From positions 186,472 through 250,471 of the forward strand of contig QANU01054614.1 of assembly GCA_003254905.1 (NCBI GenBank): a stretch of DNA of 64,000 nucleotides, in the 5' to 3' direction. This DNA is from Nissolia schottii. Lineage: Eukaryota > Streptophyta > Magnoliopsida > Fabales > Fabaceae. The first letter of the stretch is position 1; each line of letters starts with the position of its first letter. Positions 1 through 11,496 of the stretch are shown here, one piece after another. Below the pieces are notes generated by a model. That model did not search any database. It was given only the letters and a program-made list of their open reading frames with translations, and was not told the origin of the DNA. Both the position numbers and the translations under genes were made by a program.

Positions 1-900
1 CTGGAGTCATGTTCGTACAAAATTTCCGATGGCATATTCTCAGGCTTCTATTATGCATCTCACATGCGACCATTCAATTTTTATTTTTTTTTAATCAATA
101 TCAAAAAGATAAAATAAAATACCCATGTCAACAGTGAAGCTTTTAGAAATCAACCCTCGTTATCCGTGGTCAATCACGTACATAAACTTAAACTATAAGC
201 CACTGCTGCAAAATATGGAATCTTCTAATAAGTTCCAAGAGAGCTCCACTAGCTAACTCTGTACGTAAATGTAGCAGGAGCCCAAATAATAATCAATGGA
301 ACATTTAATATTCAGTGTCATTCTACTAGCACAGATTTAGCTCCATAACCGTATTTTTGCACTTTATTTAAAAGGTTTCTGGTATTTGGTTTTCTCATGA
401 AACTGTAACTGCATGGAAATCAAACATATTAACATTTAAAACACAAAAGATTCCATTGAAACCAGATACGATATACGTTAGAGAAGTCAAATACGTACCT
501 TTAGATCGAAATTCAGGCACCCATTTGATACCTGCAATTTGTTCTCTGTGTTATGACTTACGAGATGAATATTACTCAAAATTTCGTAGGAACAAGTGGT
601 AGTTGGATTACTAACGAGACCAAAGTACCAAAAAAGAGATTACTAACGAGACCATGTGAAAGCTTCTTTTACATTTTTATGCATGATAAATGTACTGTGA
701 AACTGAATAACTACTGTAAGTCGTGTCAAAAGCATTTGACTTCTTTCTTCATGTATCTCAATGCCACTTTCCACAAGACTTTGTAGACAGGGTTATTTTT
801 GGTAAATGGTGAAAAGAACACAAAACAGAGAAACCAACTCCACCCTCATAGCATCTTCATTGAGAATAGCTATGATGTCACTTGGGGGATCATTACAAAA
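1..900. other. AT-rich stretch without recognisable gene
   Basis: I see no coding similarity, terminal repeat or RNA gene here. The longest open frame is about 77 codons and is of low complexity. It may be flanking or internal sequence of the LTR-like repeat that follows. Confidence 0.4.
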
Positions 901-3567
901 AAAACCCGCCCCGCAAGAATTCCTTTGTAACACCACGTTTATTTGTTATTTTAAGCATTGTCTTAAAATATCGTCTGCCTAATTTAAAATTTATTATTAA
1001 TCATAGATTAGTTGAACTATATTTACATATTGTGTTATTTTAATAATTTTGTGTCTATAAAACTAGATTAGTTAAGTATGTTGTCCAGCGTCAGTTTATC
1101 AGTTTAGTGACGTGACAATCACTTATCCTTTCAGCTGAGTAAACCCTTGAGTCAGAGACCCACATAGGAGGTCTTAGGACTTGCCCTATACATTTAGGAA
1201 TTATAGAGATTTGTCACCTTCAAACTTTGCCGATTCTGGAACCTTTGATAGTTCACGAATCGGAGTTTCGGTTTAAGAGTTAGAGTTTTTCGTAGTGTTT
1301 CTAGAGTCGATTTTCTCTTTGTCTAAACTTAATTAAGTGTTAAAGGTACCCTTGGGATGCAATTTTATAGTGGTTGACTCATTTGTACCTTTATCTAATT
1401 TAATTTACCCTTAGACGGTCAAAGCGATCACATTTTGGTGTCCAGTAGCACCTTGAATCACGCACAACCTTAGCACCCTAGACCACACATGGCAACACAT
1501 GGAATGCCATGTGTCACTGGGCATGGCCCTTTTGACACCATGTATCATTGCCATCTCTTCCCCCTTGGACAAGTGTCCAATGACATGTAAGAACCCAAAA
1601 CTACAATATGCTTCCTTTCATTCTTCACTCTTCTTTCCCCATGGTCCAAGAGAGAAATTTCTCACTTCATTTTTTTCTCCATCGGCCACTCCTCTGCCCT
1701 CTTCCTTCATCCCATCTTTATCATCTCATCATCACTTCCTCGTCATTTCCATCGCCGCTCACCTCTAAGCTCACAACCACCATTACCAAGGCCACAACCT
1801 TCACCACTTCATCACCAAAGCTAAGCCCCAAGCTACCATACTCCTCCTCTTCCCCATGCTCTCTAATTCTGCAGCCTTGTTCCTCTTTTCCACCACCAGC
1901 ACCAACTTTTCTCTCCTCTAACCCTTACCTAGCCCACGGCCTCACCTCCACCATTATCACATTTATCTCCATCACCCCAAGTTCACACGACCATCACCAT
2001 CTCACTAGCCAAACCCTAGTTTTCCTACAGTTCATCACCATCTTATTCCCCTAGATTCTTCCTTATTCTCCTAAAGAAACCATAGCCCATAGTTGGTTCT
2101 ATAGCAAGTTCTACAAGCTCTCAAGACACTGGAGCTCTACAGGGTTTCTATGCAAAAGTCTACAAAACTATTTGGGATTGAGTCTACAGGTGGATAAACC
2201 AATCTTCCACTATCTATGTAGCATGTTTATGATAGTTTATGTTAGGTTTATGTGGATTTTGGATGAAACTATGTGAAATCACCTCTTGGTAGTCTTAGGT
2301 TTGTTTAAGAGATTCTGTGTGTGAATATGCTGGAATATGTTGTATGTATGTGTTCTATGATGTTTTTAGAAGATAGATACATACTGTTAGTGGATTGGAA
2401 CTGATTATGGAAGTCCTAAGAGTTGGGCATGGAAGTACTTAAGAGAAAGGGTGAAAGAAAGGAAAAATAGCCAAGTTTTGACCTAATTTTATGTCCAAGA
2501 CGCTGAGCGGCCAAGGAGGCCCGCTGATCGGCCCTGGCCTTCACGCAACCGCTCAGCGGCCAAGAAGTCCCACTGAGTGGCCTGAGTGGTTAAGTTTAGC
2601 AACAGTGAGTTATGCAACCGGTGAGGGGCCATGGTGGTCCGCTGAGGCCTGAAGCCCTAAATCATAGTACCAACTTTGACAGGGTTGTTGAGAATGCCTA
2701 AGGGAAGGATAGGTCAGGGGGAGTTATATGGGGATGAGCTTAGATAACATGAGAAGTAAGAGGATAACGGAGAATGGGTGTGCATAAGGGGTTAGGGCAA
2801 CTAGGCCCTAAGAGTCAGAGTTAGAGGAATCAAGTTATGAGCGCACACGTGAAAGCCTAAGGGTTAACAAACAACTAATAAGAAAGTTAAGAAGGATAGT
2901 GTAGAGAGAGCATGGAGTCAGTAAAGGTAAGTAGGAACGGAATAAATGAGCCCAAGATGGAGACAAGTATGTACAAGGACTATAAAGCCAAGAGTATGTA
3001 TAGATGTCATAAAGGTATGTCAAAAGAACTTGAAAATATGATGAGGTAATGTTACAAGGATATGATAAGATATGGTTACTTTCCTACCCAGCACAAGGCC
3101 GGTAGTGAAAAGTTGATGATTCTCCGTAGGTAGAAGCTTGTGGAGAAGTAAAGATATGTATTCTTGTAAGTAGAAGCTTGCAGGATGATTCTCCGTAGGT
3201 AGAAGTTTGCGGAGAAGCGAAGATAAGTATTCCTGTAGGTAGAAGCTTGCAGGAAGGTCTCTGCCCTATAGGTAGAAGCTTGCAGGATAGGGATGGTAAG
3301 TTGTCCTGTAGGTAGAAGCTTGCAGGATGGTCTCCGTAGGTAGAAGCTTACGGATAAGAGAAGGTCTCTGTCCTGTAAGTAGAAGCTTGTAGGGGAGAGA
3401 TGGTTAACAGGTCTCTGTAAGTAGAATCTTGCAGAGAGTTGAAGGTCAGTAGTCCTGTAGGTAGAAGCTTATAGAGAAAGAAAGATCAATGTCCCTGTAG
3501 GTAGATGTTTATAGGGAAAAGAGTATAAGAAGATGTATGTTTAACAAAGCAATGATAAGTTAGGAAG
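900..3567 (+). repeat. LTR-like retroelement sequence, plus orientation
   Basis: This stretch has no convincing coding frame but shares a landmark with the minus-strand repeat at 19840-22602: a segment reading 'atcacctcttggt' followed by a T/G-rich stretch (here near 2278; in the other copy near 21840 on the minus strand). Both copies also carry a tandem array roughly 0.8-1 kb further downstream. This suggests two diverged members of one long-LTR retrotransposon family, probably Ty3-type. Boundaries are not resolved. The right side stops at the single N at 3568. Confidence 0.45.
3112..3530 (+). repeat. Array of about 11 degenerate hairpin units around a GGTAGAAGCTT core
   Basis: The core (G/A)GTAGAAGCTT recurs about every 30-50 bases. 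In almost every unit the bases on its two sides are complementary, so each unit can fold into an 8-10 bp stem with a TAGAAG-type loop. The stem sequence changes between units, yet both arms change together: TCCTGTA/TGCAGGA, CTCCGTA/TGCGGAG, TCCGTA/TACGGA, TCTCTGTA/TGCAGAGA, CCCTGTA/TATAGGG. G:T pairs account for many remaining differences. The units lie inside the LTR-like repeat. Confidence 0.8.
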
Positions 3568-3568
3568 N
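3568..3568. other. Single-N scaffold join
   Basis: An isolated N separates unrelated sequence on the left from a block on the right that repeats 5762 onward. The next N is at 4470, so 3569-4469 is a small contig bounded by Ns on both sides. Confidence 0.7.
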
Positions 3569-4469
3569 CAAGTGTTTGTCATTCTTTACACAAAAGAAAA
3601 GCTAAAGAAAATTAGGATTAAATTTAAAAAAATACACAAGATTTTAATGTTCACCATACATACAATTAACAACATTAAGCGTATATTGATTAAGTTAATA
3701 AATACATATGCATAACCCGAAGTCATTATGTTCCCAATCATCGTCCAAAGTAAAATGCAAAGTGAAAATTAACAAAATTTAAGGCAACTAAGTGTCACGT
3801 TCATGCTCTTGAAACAAATTGTCAAGCATATTAAAGTGTCAAACAAATTAATATTTTAATTTAAAATATACAAATAATATATACTTGACATAGAGTTAAT
3901 CAAAAAGATGTTCATGCTAAACCAATTAACATGAATTTAAACGATTATGCTAAAAAAATAATCAAACAAATTGTTAAACAAATTAACATTATAATAAATA
4001 TTTTTCATGTTAAACAAATTAAATGAAAAAATTACCTTAAACAAATTAACATAAAAAAATATTTCATGTAACTAATACATAAAATAATGGGACATAAATA
4101 TAGTTACAAAATTTATATTCAAGAGCCCGCAACCCATATGATCAATTTCTTTTTATTAGGGATAAAAAAATCAGGCCATGAGCCAAAAAAACTTCATCCC
4201 TTCAATCAAAACTAGATTCTATACACGCGCGATGCGCGGCGGGTATATAAAACATGTTAATAAATGAAGATGCAGTGTATTGTACTACTTGATAATAATC
4301 ATAATAATAGTAGAATAAAATACTTGTTATAAAAAATGAATAAGTCACAACAGGTTTAAAATGACAATTCTATTGTCTAATGAAACTTATATATTAAAGT
4401 ATTAATGTACAAACTTACTATTACAATACCAGATGAATAAACATGAGTTACATATATAAAAGTTATAGC
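3569..4469. repeat. Direct duplicate of 5762 to about 6664, bounded by single Ns
   Basis: The block matches 5762-6664 nearly base for base, with small indels in A runs and a few substitutions. It starts inside the first codons of the copia gag seen at 5775 and includes the Helitron-like end with its GC hairpin near 4209-4240. Because both edges are Ns, a misplaced alternative haplotype or a false scaffold join is more likely than a true tandem duplication. Confidence 0.75.
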
Positions 4470-4470
4470 N

Positions 4471-5775
4471 TCATGAGAAGAGGCAAACATTGAAAAACTG
4501 ACATTATTACTAATAATAAATTCTTTGTCCAAATCCAAAACAATAAAACCTCCAGTTGCATAACCAAAACCATATAAAACTGAAGCCAAAGTCAATTTTA
4601 CTAAATTTTCATGAAAGAGAAATTTAAAACCTATCCTAATTAAAGCCATAACAGCGATAACGTTTCAACAAATCTGAATTGCATATAGGACATCGTGTAG
4701 AATAAGGTCTTGACCGCCAAGCAGGACTAACTTGCATGTTCCAATCCCTATGATTGCAACCTTTGTGTTGTTGCCTACATATATCCACTTTCTCTATGTG
4801 GAATTCGCCAAAGATCAATAAAGGCATCACGATCCCTCGATATGTGGTTTGTTGCTCCTGAGTCTACAACCCATACAAGACAAGATTTAGTTAGAAAAAT
4901 TGAGCTAGAAACACGAAGTTCACTAGCAGAAGCATTTATTAGTACCTTTTTATTTGGCTTAGATCAACCATAGTGACCCTTTGTATTGCAATTATAGCAC
5001 TTTATTTTTACTAAATTGACTTTTTGGTGCTTCTTTTTGCCTTCTTGATGATCTGCCTTAGGCTTCTTAGTAGGCTTGGCTTTCCCCTTTTTCTTTCCCC
5101 AATTCCTTCTTTTAGAACCACTCTGGTGGTTGGAGGTTTCCACGTAGAGCTTAGCTATTGGCTTTTTGGCCTCTAGTCTTTCTTCATCTAGCTAAAAGTA
5201 TCTATGGACATCATCTAGAGTGTTGACTCTTACATTGTGGGTTAGGTGAATCTTCATATGCTCCCATGAATTGGGCAAAGAGCAAATGAATGCTTGGATC
5301 TGCTGCTCATCAGTTAAGACGTTACTAACATATCTCAACTCTCTGATCATGTTTGACATCAACCTCAGATTCTCTTTCATTGAATGCTCTAGGTTTTTCT
5401 TGAATGTATCAAACTTAATTGTTAGAGAACGTAACTTACAGACGTTGTTCTGAAGCTCGTTCTAAAAGCATTCCAAAGTGCCATAGAATTTTGGTGATTC
5501 TTGAACTCCCTTAAGATGTCATCATCCAAGGTGCTTAGCAAAGTAATGTGAGCCAGGGAGTTCTTTTTCTTCCAAGGATCATAAGCTTCATGGTCTCGCC
5601 TATGATAGGCCATGGTTCTAGCTTTTGGTTCATTCATGACTCGAATCAAAGCCTCAACATCCTCTTGCTCTTCTAGCAGATGCTGAACCTTCAAGCTCCA
5701 TATTTCATAATTATTTCGATTGAACTTCAACCCTTTGTTGATCTCAGTAACAATATTTTTCCAAGTGTTTGTCAT
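4471..5775 (-). pseudogene. Ty1-copia gag-protease fragment (broken)
   Basis: On the minus strand, a gag frame opens at 5775 (117 codons, beginning MTNTWKN) with the UBN2-type gag pattern, and continues in another frame at 5380-5192. A CCHC zinc knuckle (CYNCNTKGHYG) lies near 4990-5010, and an aspartic protease DSGATNHI motif lies near 4845-4870. Downstream frames at 4830-4377 continue the protease region but need frameshifts. The element is cut by the N at 4470, so integrase and reverse transcriptase are absent here. It is probably the 5' half of the copia element whose LTR is at 9659-10580. Confidence 0.8.
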
Positions 5776-6408
5776 TCTTTACACAAAAGAAAAGCTAAAG
5801 AAAATTAGGATTAAATTTAAAAAAAATACACAAGATTTTAATGTTCACCATACATACAATTAACAACACTAAGAGTATATTGATTAAGTTAATAAATACA
5901 TATGCATAACCCGAAGTCACTATGTTCCCAATCATTGTCCAAAGTAAAATGCAAAGTGAAAATTAACAAAATCAAAGGCAACTAAGTGTCACGTTCATGC
6001 TCTTGAAACAAATTGTCAAGCATATTAAAGTGTCAAACAAATTAATATTTTAATTTAAAATATACAAATAATATATACTTGACATAGAGTTAATCAAAAA
6101 GATGTTCATGCTAAACCAATTAACATGAATTTAAACGATTATGCTAAAAAAATAATCAAACAAATTGTTAAACAAATTAACATTATAATAAATATTTTTC
6201 ATGTTAAACAAATTAAATGAAAAAATTACCTTAAACAAATTAACATAAAAAAATATTTCATGTAACTAATACATAAAATAATGGGACATAAATATAGTTA
6301 CAAAATTTATATTCAAGAGCCCGCAACCCATATGATCAATTTCTTTTTATTAGGGATAAAAAAAAAAATCAGGCCATGAGCCAAAAAACTTCATCCCTTT
6401 AATCAAAA
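5776..6408 (-). mobile_element. Putative untranslated leader of the minus-strand copia element
   Basis: This AT-rich segment has no gene and lies between the gag start at 5775 and the Helitron-like insertion at 6409. If the inserts at 6409-7835 and 8481-9396 are removed, it joins 7836-8480 and 9397-9644 into about 1.5 kb between the primer binding site and gag. That reading is inferred from order and orientation only. Confidence 0.4.
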
Positions 6409-7801
6409 CTAGATTCTATACCCGCGCGATGCGTGGCGGGTATATAAAACATGTTAATAAATGAAGATGCAACGTATTGTACTACTTGATAATAACCATA
6501 ATAATAGTAGAATAAAATACTTGTTATAAAAAATGAATAAGTCACAACAGGTTTAAAATGACAATTCTATTGTCTAATGAAACTTATATATTAAAGTATT
6601 AATGTACAAACTTACTATTACAATACCAGATGGATAAACATAAGTTATATATACCAAAGTTATAGCTATGTGCAAACATTATCCACGGGCCACATGTTTT
6701 GTCTTTGTTGAGGAAGATAATGTGCATTTTGGCACATTCTCAACCTTTTAACAATTAATGCATAAATCTTATAAATATTTTGAAATTTTTTTACATATTG
6801 TTATGAATAAACATTAGATGGTGTGATATAAGCATTATGTGTTTGTCACAAATACATAAAAATGCAGAATTTGATGTATTGTAGAAGTGTGCAAACTTTA
6901 AACGGGCATAAGTTCAAACATTAAATGGACGTATGTGCAAACATTATCCACAGGTCATAGGCTTTTTGTCTTTGTTGGGGAAGAGGATTTGCATTTGGGC
7001 ACATTCTCAACCTTTCAATAATTAATGCATAAATATTATAAATATTTTGACACAATTTTTTACATATTGTCATGAATAAACATTAGATGATGTCATATAA
7101 GCATTATGTGTTTGTCACAAATGCATAAAAATGCAGAATTCGATGCATTGTAGAAGTGTGCAAACTTTAAATCGGCATAAGTGCAAACATTAAATGGGCG
7201 TATGTGCAAACATTAAGCACTTGTTTACAACACTGTTAATTATGCTTTGATGTTTTTTCTTTTCCTTCCTCCTGTCAATTATGATCTGGTTTTTTTTTCC
7301 TGAACTTTTCTCTTTCTTATTTAAAAGATGATAACAAGCAGCAACATCCCTTCTTTTAATCTTGGTTTCTTTTTTCTTTCAATCACTCATCTCTCTAACA
7401 AATCCTAGATAGACGAGAGTGAAAAGAGATCAACGAGATTTGATGAGAGTGAAGAGAGATTGAAGAAAATTGATGAGAGTGAAGAGAGATCGAAGAGAGG
7501 GACTAGAGTTTCTTGTGTTTTTGGATCAGAAGTGAAGAGAGAGGTTACATGTGTGTTGGACGTGCAAGTGAGTGAGAGTGGGAGAGAGAGATTAGCAAGA
7601 GGTTATATTGTGGGCCCACCGTTTATTAATACGGGTGTATGTATAGTGTATGAATTTATGATGTACATGTAGCAAAACTGAGTGGGAATAGAGAAAACGC
7701 ACGTGAGTGGGAGGTGCAAGAACCATTTGGGTGGGAAAATTTTTCACTACGTAGTGACACATGTCCAAATAAGGTGTGGACCCATAGTGAGACTTCCCAT
7801 C

Positions 7802-7835
<34 letters not shown>
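6409..7835 (-). mobile_element. Helitron-like insertion containing Mutator-family repeat units
   Basis: Read on the minus strand, the insertion ends with a GC-rich hairpin (arms around ACCCGCC and GCGCGGGT) followed about 6 bases later by CTAG and then T. This is the usual Helitron 3' end. The proposed 5' end is TC preceded by A at 7835, at the edge of a (TA)n tract, so the insertion would lie between A and T. Inside, 6664-7215 holds two copies of a roughly 250-290 bp unit with 'gtgcaaacatta' that recurs at 29150-29900, and 7600-7675 resembles the terminal sequence of the Mutator-like element at 35250-35300. No Rep/helicase is encoded. It may be composite. Confidence 0.55.
7801..7835. repeat. 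(TA)n microsatellite
   Basis: A simple TA dinucleotide run of about 30 bases at the edge of the Helitron-like insertion. It has no coding content. Confidence 0.9.
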
Positions 7836-7836
<1 letters not shown>

Positions 7837-8480
7837 TAACAACAGTTAGAAGGAGCTGATTAAAAAAGAAAACAATTGCTCCTTAAAAAAGACGAAAATA
7901 AGTATTGAGCCCAGACTGGCCCAACACTTTCAAGAAGTGGCCCAATATTCTATTACAGAAGTTGCCACATTTTCGTTTTGTTTAGGGTTTAAAATAAAGT
8001 CACGTGCAGGCATGTAAGGGAGAGGAAAGCCCCGGCTCCTTCCTCGTTGAGCCCTCCAACAGCTGCCATGGTGTTGCTGCACTCTCCAGCCACCACCATC
8101 TACATTCCTGCCATGGAGGAAAGTCCTCCCTTCCGAAGCTCGTGATGGGAACAAATGCCACCAGACCGATGGTATGGTCATTCTCTCACGTTGCCACAAA
8201 TAGCGACTCGAGCCAGAACACCGTTGCCACCTACGACAGGTTCCATTAGCACCGACACCAGCGACCGTCGCACGAAGGACATCCGTGACCAATATCCATG
8301 GCAGTGGAGGGCACTTGGAAAAAGACCAGAAAGAAATCCAGAAAAAACAATACATGACCGAGTTCACAAAGGAATGATGATAAATGTATATTGATTCCAT
8401 ATGAATCAAGGTTTCTCAATTTATAGTCAGAATTAGAAAAAAAAACATTTGCAGATTTAATATTTTTCATCACTCACAGG
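7836..8480 (-). mobile_element. Copia leader segment, middle part
   Basis: Overlapping open frames on both strands (for example 7930-8409 minus and 8004-8249 plus) show no family resemblance and look like chance frames in GC-richer sequence. Position between the Helitron-like and hAT-like insertions suggests it is part of the leader of the minus-strand copia element. Host intergenic sequence is the alternative. Confidence 0.35.
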
Positions 8481-9396
8481 CATGGTTATCAAAATCGCGA
8501 GTTAACTCGTAAACTCATACGAGTTTACGTTCCCAAGAAGTAAAATCGAGCTGACTCGCATGTAAACTCGTTTTTGGGTAAACTCGGCTGGACTCGGGTA
8601 AACTCGCGTAAACTCGCATAAAATCGCGAGTTTACTCCCGAGTTCACGAGTTTACCACAGGTGAGGTTTTTTTTTTTTTTCAGCTGTGCATGCAATCGTG
8701 TTCCGTGATGCCATCGTGCTTCGTTGCTAATCCATCATATGTATTTCATCATTTGCTCAGAGATCTTTTCCACCAGGGTGCGTGACCTCTGCATCGCTAT
8801 CTATACTTTAGTGTTTTGGATTGGAGACATCTTCGTCACATACTCGCTTCCTGTGATGCTCAGTACTATGGAACTCCTTGGTATCTTCGGTATTTATGCT
8901 GTTGTGTGTGTCATCTCCTGGATATTTATGTTCTTGAAGATTCTAAAAACAAATGACATGCCCCTCGAACTCATCATCGAATTCTTTGTTGTCTGCTTGA
9001 AGCAGACTATTTTTGTCAAAAATGAGTGACATTGTTCTTTAAATACATTTGCTATGTTGGTTGCTCAATACATCGCCTCTCTCTTGTGTTGATAGATTTT
9101 ACTTGTCATTGAGTTTATGTGGAGGAGAATATGTTCTTGTTCAAACATATATATTATGTATTATGTATTATCTATGAATTGAACTTAAAACTTATATTTC
9201 ATCTTTATTAGTGCTTTGTTATAGAGTTAAAAATATTTATGAATTTCAAGTTTTATTAAATATATTTTTGTAGTATAATAATTTTTTAAAATATTTTTTA
9301 ATATTTTTTTAATAATAGGTAAACTTGTACGAGTTTACGATCTGAGTTTACCGAGGCTCCACGAGTTTACTTAAACTCGCGAGTTTGATAACCATG
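8481..9396. mobile_element. hAT-like TIR element carrying a transporter gene fragment
   Basis: The ends are inverted repeats: CATGGTTATCAAA...CGCGAG on the left and its complement on the right, followed inward by many copies of an ACGAGTTTAC-type subterminal motif on both sides. The flanking 8-mers ctcacagg and atcacaag differ at two positions, compatible with an aged 8-bp hAT target duplication. A second member at 19180-19766 has similar ends and an exact 8-bp duplication, which supports the class. No transposase is present, so the element is non-autonomous. Confidence 0.75.
8724..9029 (+). pseudogene. Captured C-terminal fragment of a tonoplast monosaccharide transporter (TMT/TST)
   Basis: The 101-codon frame reads like the last exon of plant tonoplast monosaccharide transporters, which are major-facilitator sugar carriers that load hexoses or sucrose into the vacuole. 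Recognisable family pieces are CSEIF.TRVR, the hydrophobic IGDIFVTYSLPVML segment, VCVISWIFMFLK, and the cytosolic tail MPLE.I.EFF ending in KNE just before a stop at the usual place. At most two or three of twelve membrane helices are present, so it cannot transport on its own. It lies wholly inside the hAT-like element, between the subterminal repeats. I infer transduplication of a host exon. The ATG is probably fortuitous. Confidence 0.85.
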
Positions 9397-9644
9397 ATCA
9401 CAAGTGAAGCAAATTTAGTTTTGCATTGATTAAAAAAAAGTAATCTCTGTGCGAAAAAACAAAATTTTCAATTTATGAAAGAACTAGATCTCGTAATTTT
9501 CAACCATGTCAAAACTATACAAAATAATCATGCTCATTAAACCGGGGATCACATAGCAACAAATTCAGATCTGATTCTTAATTTACAAAAAAAAAATCAA
9601 ATAGAACTATCAAATGGATCTGTTGATCAAAAAAACCAGCCGAT
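9397..9644 (-). mobile_element. Copia leader segment next to primer binding site
   Basis: Non-coding sequence between the hAT-like element and the primer binding site. By position it is the first part of the internal region of the minus-strand copia element. Confidence 0.5.
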
Positions 9645-9657
9645 GGCTCTGATACCA
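9645..9657 (-). promoter_or_regulatory. Copia primer binding site (initiator Met-tRNA type)
   Basis: The minus strand reads TGGTATCAGAGCC, the standard Ty1-copia primer binding site. It sits one base from the LTR end at 9659 and fixes the orientation of the element as minus. Confidence 0.9.
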
Positions 9658-9658
9658 A

Positions 9659-10580
9659 TGAAGGAAAACTATACAAGGATTTAATACTAAATTGAATGAA
9701 TAAAATTAGGAGACTTACTCATTTCTCCATTGTGCATAAGCATGATCTTAGAGCCTTGATTGGAATCATTGAGTAGTAGGATCCATTAAGATGTGTTAGA
9801 TAGATTCCAAGTTTCCACAACCTAAACCCCTTTTCTTTTTTTGATTGTAGTTACCGTCTCAGAATCGATACATTAGTCTAACCTTAATGTTGCTTTTACA
9901 CGGAAGATTAGAGTTAGATAGTAATTACTAACCTTACTATAATTCCCTTCTGGCATTCTCTTATCTTATGTTGGCAGTTAAAATTGAAATTGCCTTGTTG
10001 AAATTTAGATTGCTATGAGAAGAAGATATGGACACTCAAGAAAAAATTAATCTCACAAAATATTTCTATTGAAAGAAACAATAATACACTCAAAACTTTG
10101 GCTTTTGTTAGTAGCCAATTACACACTCAAAATAACACTACAATTTTCTTTCTCTTACTCACAAACTCGCTAGAGCTTTTCTCTTCCTCACACACTTGCT
10201 TTGTTTCACAAGTTATTGGCTTAGATTCTAAAGCTCATACACAAGCCTTTATATAGGCATTGGAAGATTAAATGAGGCCAAAACATTTCACTTACCTTAT
10301 GTGCCACTTGATTTGCAAGTATTCAAATTTGATTCAAATTGTTTAGCTCCACAAATTTGACTATAAATTTGCAAGTGTTCAAACTGAATTTGAGTTGTAA
10401 AAGTGAACTTCATGGTTGGCTAATAAAGACTAATTATCTAGCCACTAAATTTGACTCTTATTTATCAAGCCACTAAATTTGACAACTCAAATTGTTGGCT
10501 TGACTTTCACATGGATCAAGCCAAATCTATGTTATATACTTACACTTCCACTTAACAAATTGCCGGGTTTAATTCTAACA
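9659..10580 (-). mobile_element. 5' LTR of minus-strand copia element
   Basis: On the minus strand the LTR starts TGTTAGAATTAAACC at 10580 and ends TTCCTTCA at 9659, about 922 bp, directly before the primer binding site. A TATATAAAGGC promoter-like box lies near 10247-10258 on the minus strand. Related LTR copies are at 11497-12239 (same orientation, truncated) and 15087-15441 (opposite orientation). Confidence 0.85.
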
Positions 10581-11495
10581 TCTTATCGTATCTTGAATAA
10601 CTGACTCCCCACAGGGATGAACCCTGCTTATTTTAACGACTTATGCCTTCTAAACACTTCTAACAGCAACGGGAATAGTGTCATCATCTTCATCATCAAC
10701 GACCCTATTATTGACATTATAAACAACCTCAGATTTCATTCAACGCACCAACACCACAGCAATGCCATCTATGAAGCTCCTCTGCCAAGAATGACACCAC
10801 GTCGAGGAGTTACGGTTGCATTAAAACTAGTGCGTAAAGAGGAGGAAGAGTTGATGGAGTTTCTGAATTTCCTGGTTAGGATCTCGGACATGACCTCCAG
10901 TTTCCCCTCTGAGGTCGCCATCATAGCTCCATTATCGATTGCTTGGAGCAAGTCGAGGTAACTAAGCCACGAAGCAAGGTAGAGTGTGAGGAGGGAGAAG
11001 GGATTTTTTTGGTTGGGAGATTTCTACAATACACCACCGATATGTTTTGTATCAATGATCCATTTCAATTTTCACCACTAAAATTAGGTGTATAAGCAGA
11101 CTTTAATTTAAAGGTTCAAATAAACTTGGTTCATCATTTTTCTTGGTTTTGACAACATTGTTAACAAATTTTGTTCCAATTTAATAAAATTTTAAACACG
11201 TGTTATTATATTAGGTAAAGACCGACAAAGAAAGGCAAGCTTTGAAGCGAGAGAAAAGAACGAATAGAAGTCACCGCACATAGAAGTTTCTTGAATTGCA
11301 AATCAAGATGTGGTGCTGCCTTTTTTTTCTTTTTTAGGTTATCTTTTTGAAAAGATATTTTGACACACGTAGCCTTTAGGCATAGATCTCACTAGAGAAC
11401 AAAATGGGGCTAATAACTGTTGGCTTGCGTAATTCACTATTCCCTTACCTGTGTCATGCTAACTCTTAACATTTTAATACAATAAATATAACAAA
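10581..11495. repeat. Sequence duplicated almost perfectly at 12240-13155
   Basis: From about 10617 the sequence matches 12277 onward with only one substitution that I can see over roughly 880 bases. It includes a 114-codon plus frame (MNPAYFNDL...) and a 60-codon minus frame, neither of which I recognise. Part of it (about 10980-11130) also resembles 15490-15660, upstream of the oxidase gene. I would not call a gene here. Confidence 0.75.
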
Positions 11496-11496
11496 N
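11496..11496. other. Single-N scaffold join
   Basis: An isolated N at the junction between the two copies of the 1.66 kb duplicated block. Confidence 0.8.

Noticed and set aside
7930..8409. 159-codon minus frame and overlapping plus frames
   Set aside because: Three frames overlap in a short GC-richer stretch, none with a recognisable domain. Probably chance frames in a retroelement leader.
9645..9657. tRNA gene suggested by the GGCTCTGATACCA sequence
   Set aside because: Only the primer-binding complement is present; no cloverleaf or A/B boxes. It is a copia primer binding site.
10617..10961. 114-codon frame (MNPAYFNDL...), present twice (also 12277-12621)
   Set aside because: No family resemblance. 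It overlaps a frame on the other strand and lies in a duplicated, possibly artefactual block. Conservation between the copies only reflects the duplication.
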